64,000 nucleotides of DNA from NVTR01 sp036479015 (GTDB taxonomy: Bacteria; Pseudomonadota; Alphaproteobacteria; Rhodobacterales; Rhodobacteraceae), in assembly GCA_036479015.1 (NCBI GenBank), contig JAZGFB010000007.1, positions 24,140-88,139 of the forward strand, read 5' to 3'. Positions 41,872-50,001 of this stretch are shown piece by piece (the first letter of the stretch is position 1; each line of letters begins with the position of its first letter). Under the pieces are notes generated by a model. The model had not been told where the DNA came from and searched no databases. It saw only the letters and a program-made list of their open reading frames with translations. A program made the position numbers and the translations under genes.

Positions 41872-42477
41872 ATGAATGACTTGGATGAAATCGCAGGTGA
41901 ACATGTATATGTCGTCCATTTTTCAACCTCGCTGGCGAATGATCACGAAATTTATTTTCCTGATAATTTGAAACATGTGTTAGAAAACCCAACTCAATAT
42001 TGTCTGTGTGCGTCGGCGTTCACACAGACAATGCTGGCCAATGGCATTTATGCCCTTCAATTTGGTGTTGGCTTGATAATTGAAACTGCCCTTGAACAGA
42101 ATGAACAATTCACGGACACCTGCTGTAGCTATGGCGGAGGTCGGCAAATCCGAGCAGCGTCAAATGGAGATCTAGGCTCAAATCGAGTAGAACCTCCCTG
42201 TATTCCTATCGATTCCATTGTATCGAGAGACGATATACGAAATTCATTGGCTCCCCCAGCAAATGGGCACAATGAATGGGTTGTTAAGCCACCTCATAAT
42301 ATTCTCGGCATTTTTATGAACGGAATAAACCCAAAGGTCCAAGTGTTGGGCATTAAAAACGGAAATCGCGAAGTCCCAGCCTACAAAACTACAGACCTTA
42401 AAGAAATTCGGAAGTTATTTTATGATCTGCCAGTTTGGATATTCAACGATGGTAAAGTAACCAAACAAGCGCCATAG
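41872..42477 (+). CDS. Hypothetical protein, AT-rich, no recognised domain
   Basis: 201 residues, five bases after arfB (ribosome site GAGG at 41871-region). No recognised family: GEHVYVVHFSTSLANDHEIYF..., CLCASAFTQTML, FTDTCCSYGGGRQIRAAS, then NEWVVKPPHNILGIFMNGIN and AYKTTDLKEIRKLFYDLP. No signal peptide or membrane helix; several Cys (44, 46, 83, 84 region). The gene is clearly AT-richer, with AT-ending codons, than arfB and pncB beside it, a sign of recent transfer. The 'KTTDLKEIRKLF' ending resembles no family I can name. Confidence 0.7.
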   Translation: MNDLDEIAGEHVYVVHFSTSLANDHEIYFPDNLKHVLENPTQYCLCASAFTQTMLANGIYALQFGVGLIIETALEQNEQFTDTCCSYGGGRQIRAASNGDLGSNRVEPPCIPIDSIVSRDDIRNSLAPPANGHNEWVVKPPHNILGIFMNGINPKVQVLGIKNGNREVPAYKTTDLKEIRKLFYDLPVWIFNDGKVTKQAP

Positions 42478-42494
42478 GTCGGCCAATTCAGCCC

Positions 42495-43784
42495 CTAAAC
42501 CACAACCTCCAGCCCCACCTGCTCGCCAACCCCAAACACCCGTTTGTACCGCTCAATTTCCACCTTCGGCCCCATCGCTTTGTTCGGGTTGTCGGACAGT
42601 TTCACGGTTGCGCGCCCGTTGGCCGACACCGCTTTGCAGACGAGGGAAAACGGGGCGAGGGCGTCGTTTTCGGTGAAGCCCCTAAAATCATTGGTCAGCA
42701 TGGTGCCCCAACCGAACGACACCTGAACGCGGCCGTGAAATTGTTTGTGCAGGGTGGCGATCCTGTCGGCGTCTAACCCGTCGGAAAAGATCACCAGTTT
42801 TTTGGCGGGGTCTTCGCCGCGATCCGTCCACCATTTAATGGCTATTTCGGCGGCCACTGCCGGGTCTCCGCTGTCGATCCTGATCCCTGTCCAACCCGCC
42901 AGCCAGTCGGGGGCGTTGTCCAGAAAACCCTGGGTGCCATAGGTGTCGGGCAGGATGATGCGCAGGTTGCCGTCGTGTTCGACCTGCCAGTCGGCAAGCA
43001 CATGGTAGGGCGCGGCGCGCAATGCGTCGTCAGTATCAGCCAGTGCCGCATAGACCATGGGCAGCTCATGGGCGTTGGTGCCGATGGCTTCTATTTCGCG
43101 CATCATGGCGATACGGCAATTGGAGGTGCCGACAAATTTATCACCCAGGCCTTCCTTCATCGCCTGCACGCACCAGTCTTGCCACAGGTAGGAATGGCGG
43201 CGGCGCGTGCCGAAATCAGCAATGCGCAACCCGTCAAGACCACGCAGGGTTTCGACTTTTTCCCACAGGCGGGTCATGGCGCGGGCGTATAGGATTTGCA
43301 GCTCAAAGCGGTCCATCCTGTTGATCACCGCGCGCGAACGCAGCTCCATGATGATAGCCAGCGCCGGAATTTCCCACATCATCACCTCGGGCCATGTGCC
43401 TTGGAATGTCAGTTCAAACTGGCCATCGCGTTTTTCCAGGTGGTAGGCTGGTAGGCGAAGGTTTTCGAACCATTCCATGAAATCTGGGCGGAACATGGCG
43501 CGCTTGCCGTAAAATGTGTTGCCGCGCAACCAGGTGCTTTCGCCGCGTGATAGCGACAGCGAGCGGACGTGATCAAGTTGTTCGCGCAACTCGCCCTCGT
43601 CGATCATGTCAGTGATACGAATGGATTTGCTGCGGTTGATCAGCGAAAAGGTGACGTCGGTGTCGGGTTTGTTGCGAAACACCGATTGGCACATCAAGAG
43701 TTTGTAAAAATCGGTGTCGATCAGCGACCGCACGATCGGGTCGATCTTCCATTTGTGGTTATAAACCCGGGTGGCGATGTCCAT
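42495..43784 (-). CDS. pncB: Nicotinate phosphoribosyltransferase
   Basis: Converts nicotinate and PRPP to nicotinate mononucleotide in the NAD salvage (Preiss-Handler) pathway. 429 residues. Seen: LIDTDFYKLLMCQSVF (N-terminal), FGTRRRHSYLWQDW (the catalytic His region), GTSNCRIAMMREI, IRIDSGDPAVAAE, and FGWGTMLTNDF. Second gene of a pncA-pncB unit, 17 bases after pncA: together they take nicotinamide to nicotinate to NaMN. Full length. Confidence 0.96.
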   Translation of the reverse strand: MDIATRVYNHKWKIDPIVRSLIDTDFYKLLMCQSVFRNKPDTDVTFSLINRSKSIRITDMIDEGELREQLDHVRSLSLSRGESTWLRGNTFYGKRAMFRPDFMEWFENLRLPAYHLEKRDGQFELTFQGTWPEVMMWEIPALAIIMELRSRAVINRMDRFELQILYARAMTRLWEKVETLRGLDGLRIADFGTRRRHSYLWQDWCVQAMKEGLGDKFVGTSNCRIAMMREIEAIGTNAHELPMVYAALADTDDALRAAPYHVLADWQVEHDGNLRIILPDTYGTQGFLDNAPDWLAGWTGIRIDSGDPAVAAEIAIKWWTDRGEDPAKKLVIFSDGLDADRIATLHKQFHGRVQVSFGWGTMLTNDFRGFTENDALAPFSLVCKAVSANGRATVKLSDNPNKAMGPKVEIERYKRVFGVGEQVGLEVVV

Positions 43785-43801
43785 GGGCGGTGTTCCCTGT
43801 C

Positions 43802-44407
43802 TTAGGCAAGCGTAACGCCGGATTTGACCATGCTTTCGCGTGCCGATGCAAGCGAGTTGTCCATATCAATGGCGCGGCAGGACGATTGGATGACCCGGGT
43901 ATCATAGCCCAAGCGGGCGGCGTCCTGGGCGGAAAAGCTGACGCAGAAATCAAGCGCCAGGCCGACCAAGCTCAGGGTATCGATACCGCGTTCGCCCAGA
44001 TAACCATGCAGCCCGGTGGGTGTGGTGTGGTCGTTTTCAAACAATGCCGAATAGCTGTCGATGGCGGCGCGAAAACCTTTGCGGATAATCATATCGGCGC
44101 GGCTGGTGTTCAGCTTGGTGTGGAATTCAGCACCGGTTGAGCCTTGTACACAGTGGGTCGGCCACAAAACCTGGGGGCCATAGGGCATGTCGATCATGGT
44201 GAACGGATCACGGTCCGCATGGTTGGCGGCGAAAGAGGAATGATCAGCCGGGTGCCAGTCTTGCGTCAGGATCACAGTGGCGAAATCATCCATCAAGGCA
44301 TTGATCGATTTGACTATTTCATCACCCCCAGCCACCGCCAGCGCACCCCCTGGGCAGAAATCGTTTTGCACATCGATTACGATCAGCGCGTGGGACGGGG
44401 CATGCAT
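43802..44407 (-). CDS. pncA: Nicotinamidase
   Basis: Isochorismatase-fold amidohydrolase turning nicotinamide into nicotinate. 201 residues from ATG 44407 (AAAGGAA just upstream). Seen: VIDVQNDFCPGGALAV (catalytic Asp), LTQDWHPADHSSFAANH (metal ligands), VLWPTHCVQGSTGAEFH, RKGFRAAIDSYS (catalytic Lys area) and VGLALDFCVSFSAQDA with the nucleophilic Cys. Transcribed with pncB. Divergent from trhO across 98 bases. Confidence 0.95.
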   Translation of the reverse strand: MHAPSHALIVIDVQNDFCPGGALAVAGGDEIVKSINALMDDFATVILTQDWHPADHSSFAANHADRDPFTMIDMPYGPQVLWPTHCVQGSTGAEFHTKLNTSRADMIIRKGFRAAIDSYSALFENDHTTPTGLHGYLGERGIDTLSLVGLALDFCVSFSAQDAARLGYDTRVIQSSCRAIDMDNSLASARESMVKSGVTLA

Positions 44408-44505
44408 GTCATTTCCTTTCAATTAGAAAATGGGTACGCCAGCGGTGGGGCGCGCGTCAAGCAATGGGCTTGCCGGGGCTGAAAAACCGGCGTATCTGGC
44501 GGGCC

Positions 44506-45414
44506 ATGTATACCATTGCTGCCCTATATCATTTCACCCGGTTTGAAGACCCTGCCGTCCTGAAAGCTGCGTTGCTGGAAACCTGCCGCACCCATGGGGT
44601 GATGGGGACGCTGTTATTGGCGCGCGAAGGTATTAATGGCACCATTGCGGGCAGTCGCGCCGGGGTTGATGCGGTGCTGGCCCATATCAAAAACATGCCG
44701 GGGTGTGCCGCGCTGAACTGGAAAGAAAGCACCGCAGATCATGAACCCTTTAACCGGATGAAGGTGCGGCTGAAAAAGGAAATTGTGACGCTGGGCCAGC
44801 CGGATGTGGACCCGACGGCAGCTGTTGGGCGCTATGTTGAACCCGCCGATTGGAATGATCTGATCGTGGCCGATGATGTGGTGGTGATTGATACGCGCAA
44901 TGATTACGAGGTGGCAATTGGCAGCTTTGATGGCGCGGTCGATCCGCACACAAAGTCGTTCAATGAATTTCCGGCCTGGTGGGAAGACAACAAGGACCGG
45001 TTCCACAACAAACGCGTGGCGATGTTTTGCACCGGTGGTATACGCTGCGAAAAATCCACCAATTACCTGTTGGGGTTGGGGGTCGATGATGTCTATCACC
45101 TAAAGGGTGGCATTTTGAAATATCTGGAAGAGGTGCCCGCCGCCGACAGTTCCTGGCAGGGTGATTGTTTTGTTTTTGATGCCCGGGTTTCTGTCGGGCA
45201 TGGATTGCGCGAAGGCCCGCATCAACTGTGCTATGCCTGCCGCATGCCGATTTTGCCCACCGACATGAAGCGCCCGGAATATGAACACGGGGTGTCGTGC
45301 CATCAGTGTTTTGGCGAAACGACTGAGGCCGCCAAGGGCCGGTTTCGCGAGCGCCAAAAGCAGGTGGCGCTGTCCACGGCGCGGGGCGAAAAACATATTG
45401 GCCCCCCCGCCTGA
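44506..45414 (+). CDS. trhO: tRNA uridine-34 hydroxylase TrhO (rhodanese family)
   Basis: Oxygen-dependent hydroxylase that makes 5-hydroxyuridine at tRNA position 34. 302 residues from ATG 44506 (conserved YTIAALYHFTRFEDP; an in-frame start at 44464 adds non-conserved residues). Seen: acylphosphatase-like N-domain (LLLAREGINGTIAGS), rhodanese domain with DTRNDYEVAIGSFDGAVDP, and the active-site loop FCTGGIRCEKST, then a C-terminal Cys-rich segment (CYACRMP, CHQCFG) that likely binds zinc. Confidence 0.95.
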   Translation: MYTIAALYHFTRFEDPAVLKAALLETCRTHGVMGTLLLAREGINGTIAGSRAGVDAVLAHIKNMPGCAALNWKESTADHEPFNRMKVRLKKEIVTLGQPDVDPTAAVGRYVEPADWNDLIVADDVVVIDTRNDYEVAIGSFDGAVDPHTKSFNEFPAWWEDNKDRFHNKRVAMFCTGGIRCEKSTNYLLGLGVDDVYHLKGGILKYLEEVPAADSSWQGDCFVFDARVSVGHGLREGPHQLCYACRMPILPTDMKRPEYEHGVSCHQCFGETTEAAKGRFRERQKQVALSTARGEKHIGPPA

Positions 45415-45483
45415 CACCCCGCCGCCTGACATCGCTGCCTGATTTCTGGCGGCATGGGTGCGCGATGCTGTTAGGGTGCCGTT

Positions 45484-46536
45484 ATGTTATTTCAATTGCC
45501 CGAAAAAGATGTGCTCTATGCTGCCCTGTGCGCGCGTGATGACAGCTATGAGGGGCGCGCCTGGGTTGGGGTGACGACCACCGGAATATTTTGCCGCCTG
45601 TCCTGCCCGGCGCGCAACCCCAAGCCCAAAAATTGCAGTTTTATGACCTCGGTCGCTGAGTGTCTGGAAGCCGGGTTTCGCCCCTGCAAACGCTGCAAGC
45701 CACTGGCCAGCGGCATGGACGCTGACCCGATGGTTGCGGCCCTGATTGGCGCGTTGAACGCAGAACCGGGGCGGCGCTGGGGCGAAGGCGACATCACCGC
45801 TATGGGCTATGATCTGTCCACAGTGCGCCGGGCGTTTAAACGCCATTACGGGGTGACGTTCCTGGATATGGCGCGGTTGGCGCGCATTCGCCATGGCGCA
45901 AAAGCAATTGAACGGGGCGAGCGGGTGATTGATGCGCAACTTGATGCTGGCTTTGACAGTGGCAGCGGTTTTCGCGCGGCTTTTGGCCGGGTGCTGGGCA
46001 AGGCACCGTCCAGCTTTTCCGGTGATGAATTGCTGCGCGCCGATTGGTTTGACACCCCGTTGGGGTCGATGATTGCAGTTGCCGATAAACGCCACCTGAT
46101 GCTGTTGGAATTCTTTGAACGCAAATCACTGGCACGCGAATTGCAGGCACTGCAAAAGGCGGCGGGCGGCAGCATTGGCATCGGGCGGTTTGCCCCAACT
46201 GATCAAATTCAGACTGAAATGCAGGGGTATTTTGCCGGGCAAGTCCGCGAATTCAATACCCCACTGGCCCCCATCGGCACCCCGTTCAGCAAATCTGTCT
46301 GGGACCAGCTGCGCGAAATTCCGGTGGGCGAAACCCGGTCCTACGCTGATGTGGCCCGCGCCATTAATCACCCCAGCGCCACACGGGCCGTGGCCCGCGC
46401 CAATGGTGCCAACCCGATCGCCATCGTGGTGCCCTGCCACCGGGTGATTGGCGCTGATGGTTCACTTACGGGTTATGGCGGCGGCATCTGGCGCAAACGC
46501 TGGCTGATTGAGCATGAGGTCAAAATGAACGCCTGA
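45484..46536 (+). CDS. ada: Ada-type bifunctional methylphosphotriester/O6-methylguanine transferase and regulator
   Basis: 350 residues. N-terminal Zn domain with the methyl-phosphotriester acceptor Cys: TTGIFCRLSCPARNPKPKNC and FRPCKRCKP; a central AraC-type helix-turn-helix (about 85-180: YDLSTVRRAFKRHYGVTFLD); and the C-terminal O6-methylguanine transferase with RAVARANGANP and PCHRVIGADGSLTGYGGG (acceptor Cys in PCHR). So repair and transcription activation are in one chain, as in E. coli Ada. Three GCCTGA repeats precede it. A bidirectional terminator follows. Confidence 0.95.
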   Translation: MLFQLPEKDVLYAALCARDDSYEGRAWVGVTTTGIFCRLSCPARNPKPKNCSFMTSVAECLEAGFRPCKRCKPLASGMDADPMVAALIGALNAEPGRRWGEGDITAMGYDLSTVRRAFKRHYGVTFLDMARLARIRHGAKAIERGERVIDAQLDAGFDSGSGFRAAFGRVLGKAPSSFSGDELLRADWFDTPLGSMIAVADKRHLMLLEFFERKSLARELQALQKAAGGSIGIGRFAPTDQIQTEMQGYFAGQVREFNTPLAPIGTPFSKSVWDQLREIPVGETRSYADVARAINHPSATRAVARANGANPIAIVVPCHRVIGADGSLTGYGGGIWRKRWLIEHEVKMNA

Positions 46537-46584
46537 ATATCGGGCATTTTCCTTTGCAAAATACTCATCCGCACGAAGTGCCAG

Positions 46585-46620
46585 AAAAAACGCGCCGCCA
46601 GGCGCTCAATTTTGTTTTTT
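46585..46620. terminator. Bidirectional terminator between ada and gyrB
   Basis: GCGCC (46592-46596), loop GCCA, GGCGC (46601-46605), with AAAAAAC before and TTTTGTTTTTT after. Read on the plus strand it ends ada; read on the minus strand the same stem is followed by GTTTTTTC and would back up gyrB termination. Confidence 0.75.
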
Positions 46621-46636
46621 TAAACGCGCAAATAAC

Positions 46637-46661
46637 CCAAAAACCGGTACCCGCTTTTTGG
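46637..46661 (-). terminator. Hairpin just after gyrB
   Basis: CCAAAAA (46637-46643) and TTTTTGG (46655-46661) with an inner CGG/CCG pairing and one C-C mismatch around a TAC loop. It begins 9 bases after the gyrB stop and has U-rich sequence in the 3' arm on the minus strand; with the element at 46585-46620 it forms a tandem terminator. Confidence 0.5.
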
Positions 46662-46669
46662 TTTGCGCT

Positions 46670-49087
46670 CTAAAAATCCAGATTCTCAACACTCAGCGCG
46701 TTCTGCTGAATAAACTCACGCCGCGGCTCAACTACATCGCCCATCAGCTTGGTGAAAATGTCATCGGTTTCCGCCAGATCATCAATTTTCACCTGCAAGA
46801 ATATCCGTGCTTCCGGGTCCAGTGTGGTTTCCCATAGCTGGTCCGGGTTCATCTCACCCAGGCCCTTATAGCGCTGCAGGGTCAGACCCTTTTCGCCCTC
46901 GGACAATATGGCTTTCAACAGATCACCGGGCCCATGGATAGGCGTGTCACGCTCCTTGCGCGACAGGCGCGCCGGATCAGAATAAATATCGCGGGTGTCC
47001 ATGGAAACCTCGGACAATCGCCGGGCCTCACCGGATCGAAGGACCGCCCCGTCCAGCGTGCGAATTTCCTCAACGCCGCGCAATACCCGGGTCAGGCGGA
47101 TGCCGTGATCCTGGGTAATACGCCCGGCCCAGCCCTTTTCATATTCCACCGCCACCGTATCCAGCCGCGCGGCGACAGTGTCAGCAACTGCCTGCAAATC
47201 ACCATCTGCTTGGCCCGGATCAAAGGCGCCAGCAAGGGCGGCCTGCTCCAGAACATGGCGCGGGTAATGGGTTGGAAAGGCATCCAGAATACGCTTAAAA
47301 TTGCGTGCCCCTTCAATGACCCGGGCCAGATCGGCCCCGGCAATGGTTTCACCATTGGTCAGCTTTAGCGTTGCGCCCTCTATCCCCATTTCAACCAAGT
47401 GATCATCCAATGACGGCTGATCCTTCAGGTATACTTCGGATTTTCCGCGCGACACTTTGAACAGCGGCGGTTGGGCGATATACAGGTATCCACCTTCGAT
47501 CAGTTCCGGCATCTGGCGGAAAAAGAAGGTCAGCAGCAAGGTGCGGATATGGGCGCCATCAACATCAGCGTCGGTCATAATGACCACCTTGTGGTAGCGC
47601 AGTTTTTCGATGTTGAATTCATCGCGGCCAATACCGGTGCCCAATGCAGTGATCAGGGTGCCAATTTCGACACTTCCCAGCATCCGATCAAACCGCGCCC
47701 GTTCTACGTTCAGGATTTTCCCGCGCAGGGGCAGCACCGCCTGATTGTGGCGTGATCGGCCCTGCTTGGCGGAACCGCCAGCAGAGTCCCCTTCCACCAG
47801 AAAGATTTCGCGTTTCGCCGGGTCGCGTTCCTGACAATCGGCCAATTTTCCGGGCAAGGACGCAATGTCCAGCGCCGATTTTTTGCGGGTCATTTCACGG
47901 GCCTTGCGGGCGGCTTCGCGCGCCAGTGCGGCCTCGACCATTTTGCCGACAATCTGACGGGCCTCTGTGGGATGTTCTTCGAACCATTCGCCCAGTTTTT
48001 CGTTGACCAGACCTTCGACTGCGGGTCGCACCTCGGAGGATACCAGCTTGTCTTTGGTCTGTGACGAAAATTTCGGGTCCGGCACTTTGACCGACAGCAC
48101 GCAGGTTAACCCCTCGCGGGCATCATCGCCGGTAAAGTTGATCTTTTCTTTCTTCGCCAGCCCCGATGACCCGGCATACAGGTTCATGGTGCGGGTAAGC
48201 GCGCCGCGAAACCCGGCCATATGGGTGCCGCCATCGCGCTGTGGGATGTTGTTGGTGAAGGGCAGAACATTTTCGTGGTAGCTGTCATTCCACCACATGG
48301 CGACTTCTACTGTGATGCCGTCTTTTTCGCCGGTAAAGAAAATTGGCTCATCCAGCATAGGGATTTTGGAACGGTCCAAATAGCGGACAAATTCCTTTAC
48401 GCCACCATCGTAAAACAGGTTGGTTTCCAGCGGTTCCACCGGGCGCTCATCGCGCAATATGATACGTACGCCGGAATTCAGAAACGCCAGTTCCCGCAGC
48501 CGGTTTTCCAGCGTCTTGAACACGTATTCCCGGTCAGAAAATGTATCCAATGTGGCCAGGAATTTAACCTCGGTGCCCTTTTTTCCGTTGGCGTCGCCAA
48601 CCACCTTTAGGTGCTCGACCGTATCGCCATGTTCAAAGCGCGCAACATGTTCCTTGCCTTCGCGCCAGATGCGCAGTTCCAGATAGTCTGACAGCGCGTT
48701 CACCACCGAAACACCAACGCCGTGCAAGCCACCCGACACCTTATAGGAATTTTGGTCAAACTTACCGCCCGCATGCAGCTGGGTCATGATAACTTCGGCG
48801 GCTGACACACCTTCTTCTTCGTGGATACCCACCGGAATACCGCGGCCGTTGTCATAGACGGAAACGCTGCCATCGGCGTGGATTGTTACGCTGACATGGT
48901 CCGCGTGCCCGGCCAGGGTTTCGTCAATGCCATTATCCACGACTTCATAGACCATGTGATGCAGACCAGAACCATCATCAGTGTCGCCGATATACATACC
49001 GGGACGCTTGCGAACTGCCTCTAAGCCTTTGAGAACTTTGATAGAATCAGCGCCGTATTCTTCTGGTTTCTGGGTGTCGTCGGCCAT
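46670..49087 (-). CDS. gyrB: DNA gyrase subunit B
   Basis: ATPase subunit of gyrase (with GyrA) that introduces negative supercoils. 805 residues from ATG 49087 (MADDTQKPEEYG), following GGGAATTTTACA; the frame remains open further upstream to 49165 only by chance. Seen: GHKL ATPase motifs VLKGLEAVRKRPGMYIGD, DNGRGIPVGIHEEEG, HAGGKFDQNSYKVSGGLHGV, and Toprim EGDSAGGSAKQGR, DADVDGAHIRTLLLTFF, RYKGLGEMNPDQLW. A truncated copy of its 5' end lies at 49784-49852. Confidence 0.97.
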   Translation of the reverse strand: MADDTQKPEEYGADSIKVLKGLEAVRKRPGMYIGDTDDGSGLHHMVYEVVDNGIDETLAGHADHVSVTIHADGSVSVYDNGRGIPVGIHEEEGVSAAEVIMTQLHAGGKFDQNSYKVSGGLHGVGVSVVNALSDYLELRIWREGKEHVARFEHGDTVEHLKVVGDANGKKGTEVKFLATLDTFSDREYVFKTLENRLRELAFLNSGVRIILRDERPVEPLETNLFYDGGVKEFVRYLDRSKIPMLDEPIFFTGEKDGITVEVAMWWNDSYHENVLPFTNNIPQRDGGTHMAGFRGALTRTMNLYAGSSGLAKKEKINFTGDDAREGLTCVLSVKVPDPKFSSQTKDKLVSSEVRPAVEGLVNEKLGEWFEEHPTEARQIVGKMVEAALAREAARKAREMTRKKSALDIASLPGKLADCQERDPAKREIFLVEGDSAGGSAKQGRSRHNQAVLPLRGKILNVERARFDRMLGSVEIGTLITALGTGIGRDEFNIEKLRYHKVVIMTDADVDGAHIRTLLLTFFFRQMPELIEGGYLYIAQPPLFKVSRGKSEVYLKDQPSLDDHLVEMGIEGATLKLTNGETIAGADLARVIEGARNFKRILDAFPTHYPRHVLEQAALAGAFDPGQADGDLQAVADTVAARLDTVAVEYEKGWAGRITQDHGIRLTRVLRGVEEIRTLDGAVLRSGEARRLSEVSMDTRDIYSDPARLSRKERDTPIHGPGDLLKAILSEGEKGLTLQRYKGLGEMNPDQLWETTLDPEARIFLQVKIDDLAETDDIFTKLMGDVVEPRREFIQQNALSVENLDF

Positions 49088-49166
49088 TGTAAAATTCCCG
49101 TATGATTTGGGATGATTTATATCTGGATTGGGGGGGGATGTCGAACAGTTGACGCCGGATTTCACA

Positions 49167-49793
49167 TCAAATCAGCGGAATGATCACACCGACGCAAATC
49201 AGCATGAAACCAGAGGATAATGCAATGCGTTTCAGGGCAGAAGGTGACGTCATTCGGCCGCGGATTTTGAGTACTAATGCCGCCAGAAATAGGTTACCGG
49301 CAAACGGTACAATTGCCGACAGGCTGATGATGATGGCGATATCTAAACCGGTCAGGTTGGTCAGATCAAAGAACCCGGGCAGCACCCCCATGTAAAACAA
49401 AATGGCCTTGGGGTTGGACAAGATCACTGCCACCCCAGCGGCAAACCCGGCCAGTATACCGGGGCGGGTCAGGCGATTATTGCTGGCAATCGCCGCGCCG
49501 GCGTTGCGGATAATGGCCACGCCCATCAGGATAAAAATCAGGCTGGCGCCATAGCGCAGAAACGTCATGAACCCGGCAAAAACCGAGGTGATCCAACTGA
49601 TGCCTAAAATGGCCGCGATCGGCCAGACCACATCGCCCACAGCCACGCCCAGCGCCAGGGGCCAGGCCGCGTGAAAGCCCCCGCTTAACGTGCGCGCGAC
49701 AACAGCCACCCAAACGGGCCCCGGCGTCAGGAACAGGATCAACAGCGCGCCTGCATAGATTGCCAGTTCAGCGGCCGTAAGGGTCATGGCCAT
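49167..49793 (-). CDS. LysE-family amino-acid exporter
   Basis: About 208 residues with six predicted membrane helices of the LysE/RhtB group. Seen: ILFLTPGPVWVAVVARTLSGG near the N-terminus (family signature), LRYGASLIFILMGVAIIR, and ILSNPKAILFYMGVLPGFF. Substrate unknown; the family exports amino acids or related metabolites. Start is uncertain: ATGs at 49817, 49793 and 49787 are all in frame, and those at 49817 and 49793 lie in sequence derived from a duplicated gyrB start, so the native start may be 49787 or 49793. Lies between gyrB and its fragment. Confidence 0.88.
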   Translation of the reverse strand: MAMTLTAAELAIYAGALLILFLTPGPVWVAVVARTLSGGFHAAWPLALGVAVGDVVWPIAAILGISWITSVFAGFMTFLRYGASLIFILMGVAIIRNAGAAIASNNRLTRPGILAGFAAGVAVILSNPKAILFYMGVLPGFFDLTNLTGLDIAIIISLSAIVPFAGNLFLAALVLKIRGRMTSPSALKRIALSSGFMLICVGVIIPLI

Positions 49794-49852
49794 CGGCATG
49801 GATTGTAACGCTGACATGCGTCCGAGTGCCCGGCCAGGGTTTCGTCGGCCAT
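49784..49852 (-). pseudogene. Duplicated gyrB 5' fragment (internally deleted)
   Basis: A near copy of the gyrB start region. ATG 49852 opens MADETLAGHSDACQ, where gyrB has MAD followed 52 codons later by ETLAGHADHV; so codons 4-55 are missing, and a one-base insertion then shifts the frame to a stop at 49784. The DNA of 49791-49846 matches gyrB 48871-48925 with a few differences, and the deletion ends sit on a TCGTC repeat (48921-48925 and 49077-49081). The promoter-side copy continues at 49853-49926. Confidence 0.85.
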
Positions 49853-49926
49853 TGTGAAATTCCCGTATGATTTGGGATGGTTTATATCTGGATTTAGTCG
49901 GGGATGTCGAACAGTTGACGTCGGAT
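49853..49926 (-). repeat. Copy of the gyrB upstream region
   Basis: About 74 bases nearly identical to the gyrB upstream region 49088-49161 (shared stretches include TTCCCGTATGATTTGGGATG and GATGTCGAACAGTTGACG). The two copies differ at only a few positions, mainly a G-run that has become TAGTCGGGG. So a second gyrB-type promoter/leader exists upstream of the fragment and the LysE gene. Confidence 0.85.
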
Positions 49927-49990
49927 TTAACCGGCGATGAACGGAATAATCACGCCAACACCGATCAGCCCGAAACCTATGTGATACTGT
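49927..49990 (-). pseudogene. C-terminal remnant of a second LysE gene
   Basis: Read on the minus strand, this stretch ends a frame with IGFGLIGVGVIIPFIAG and a TAA at 49927, aligned with SSGFMLICVGVIIPLI and the stop of the intact LysE gene. It begins right after the stop of the acyltransferase gene, so everything upstream of about 20 codons has been lost. Confidence 0.75.
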
Positions 49991-50001
49991 TGCAATATTT
50001 T

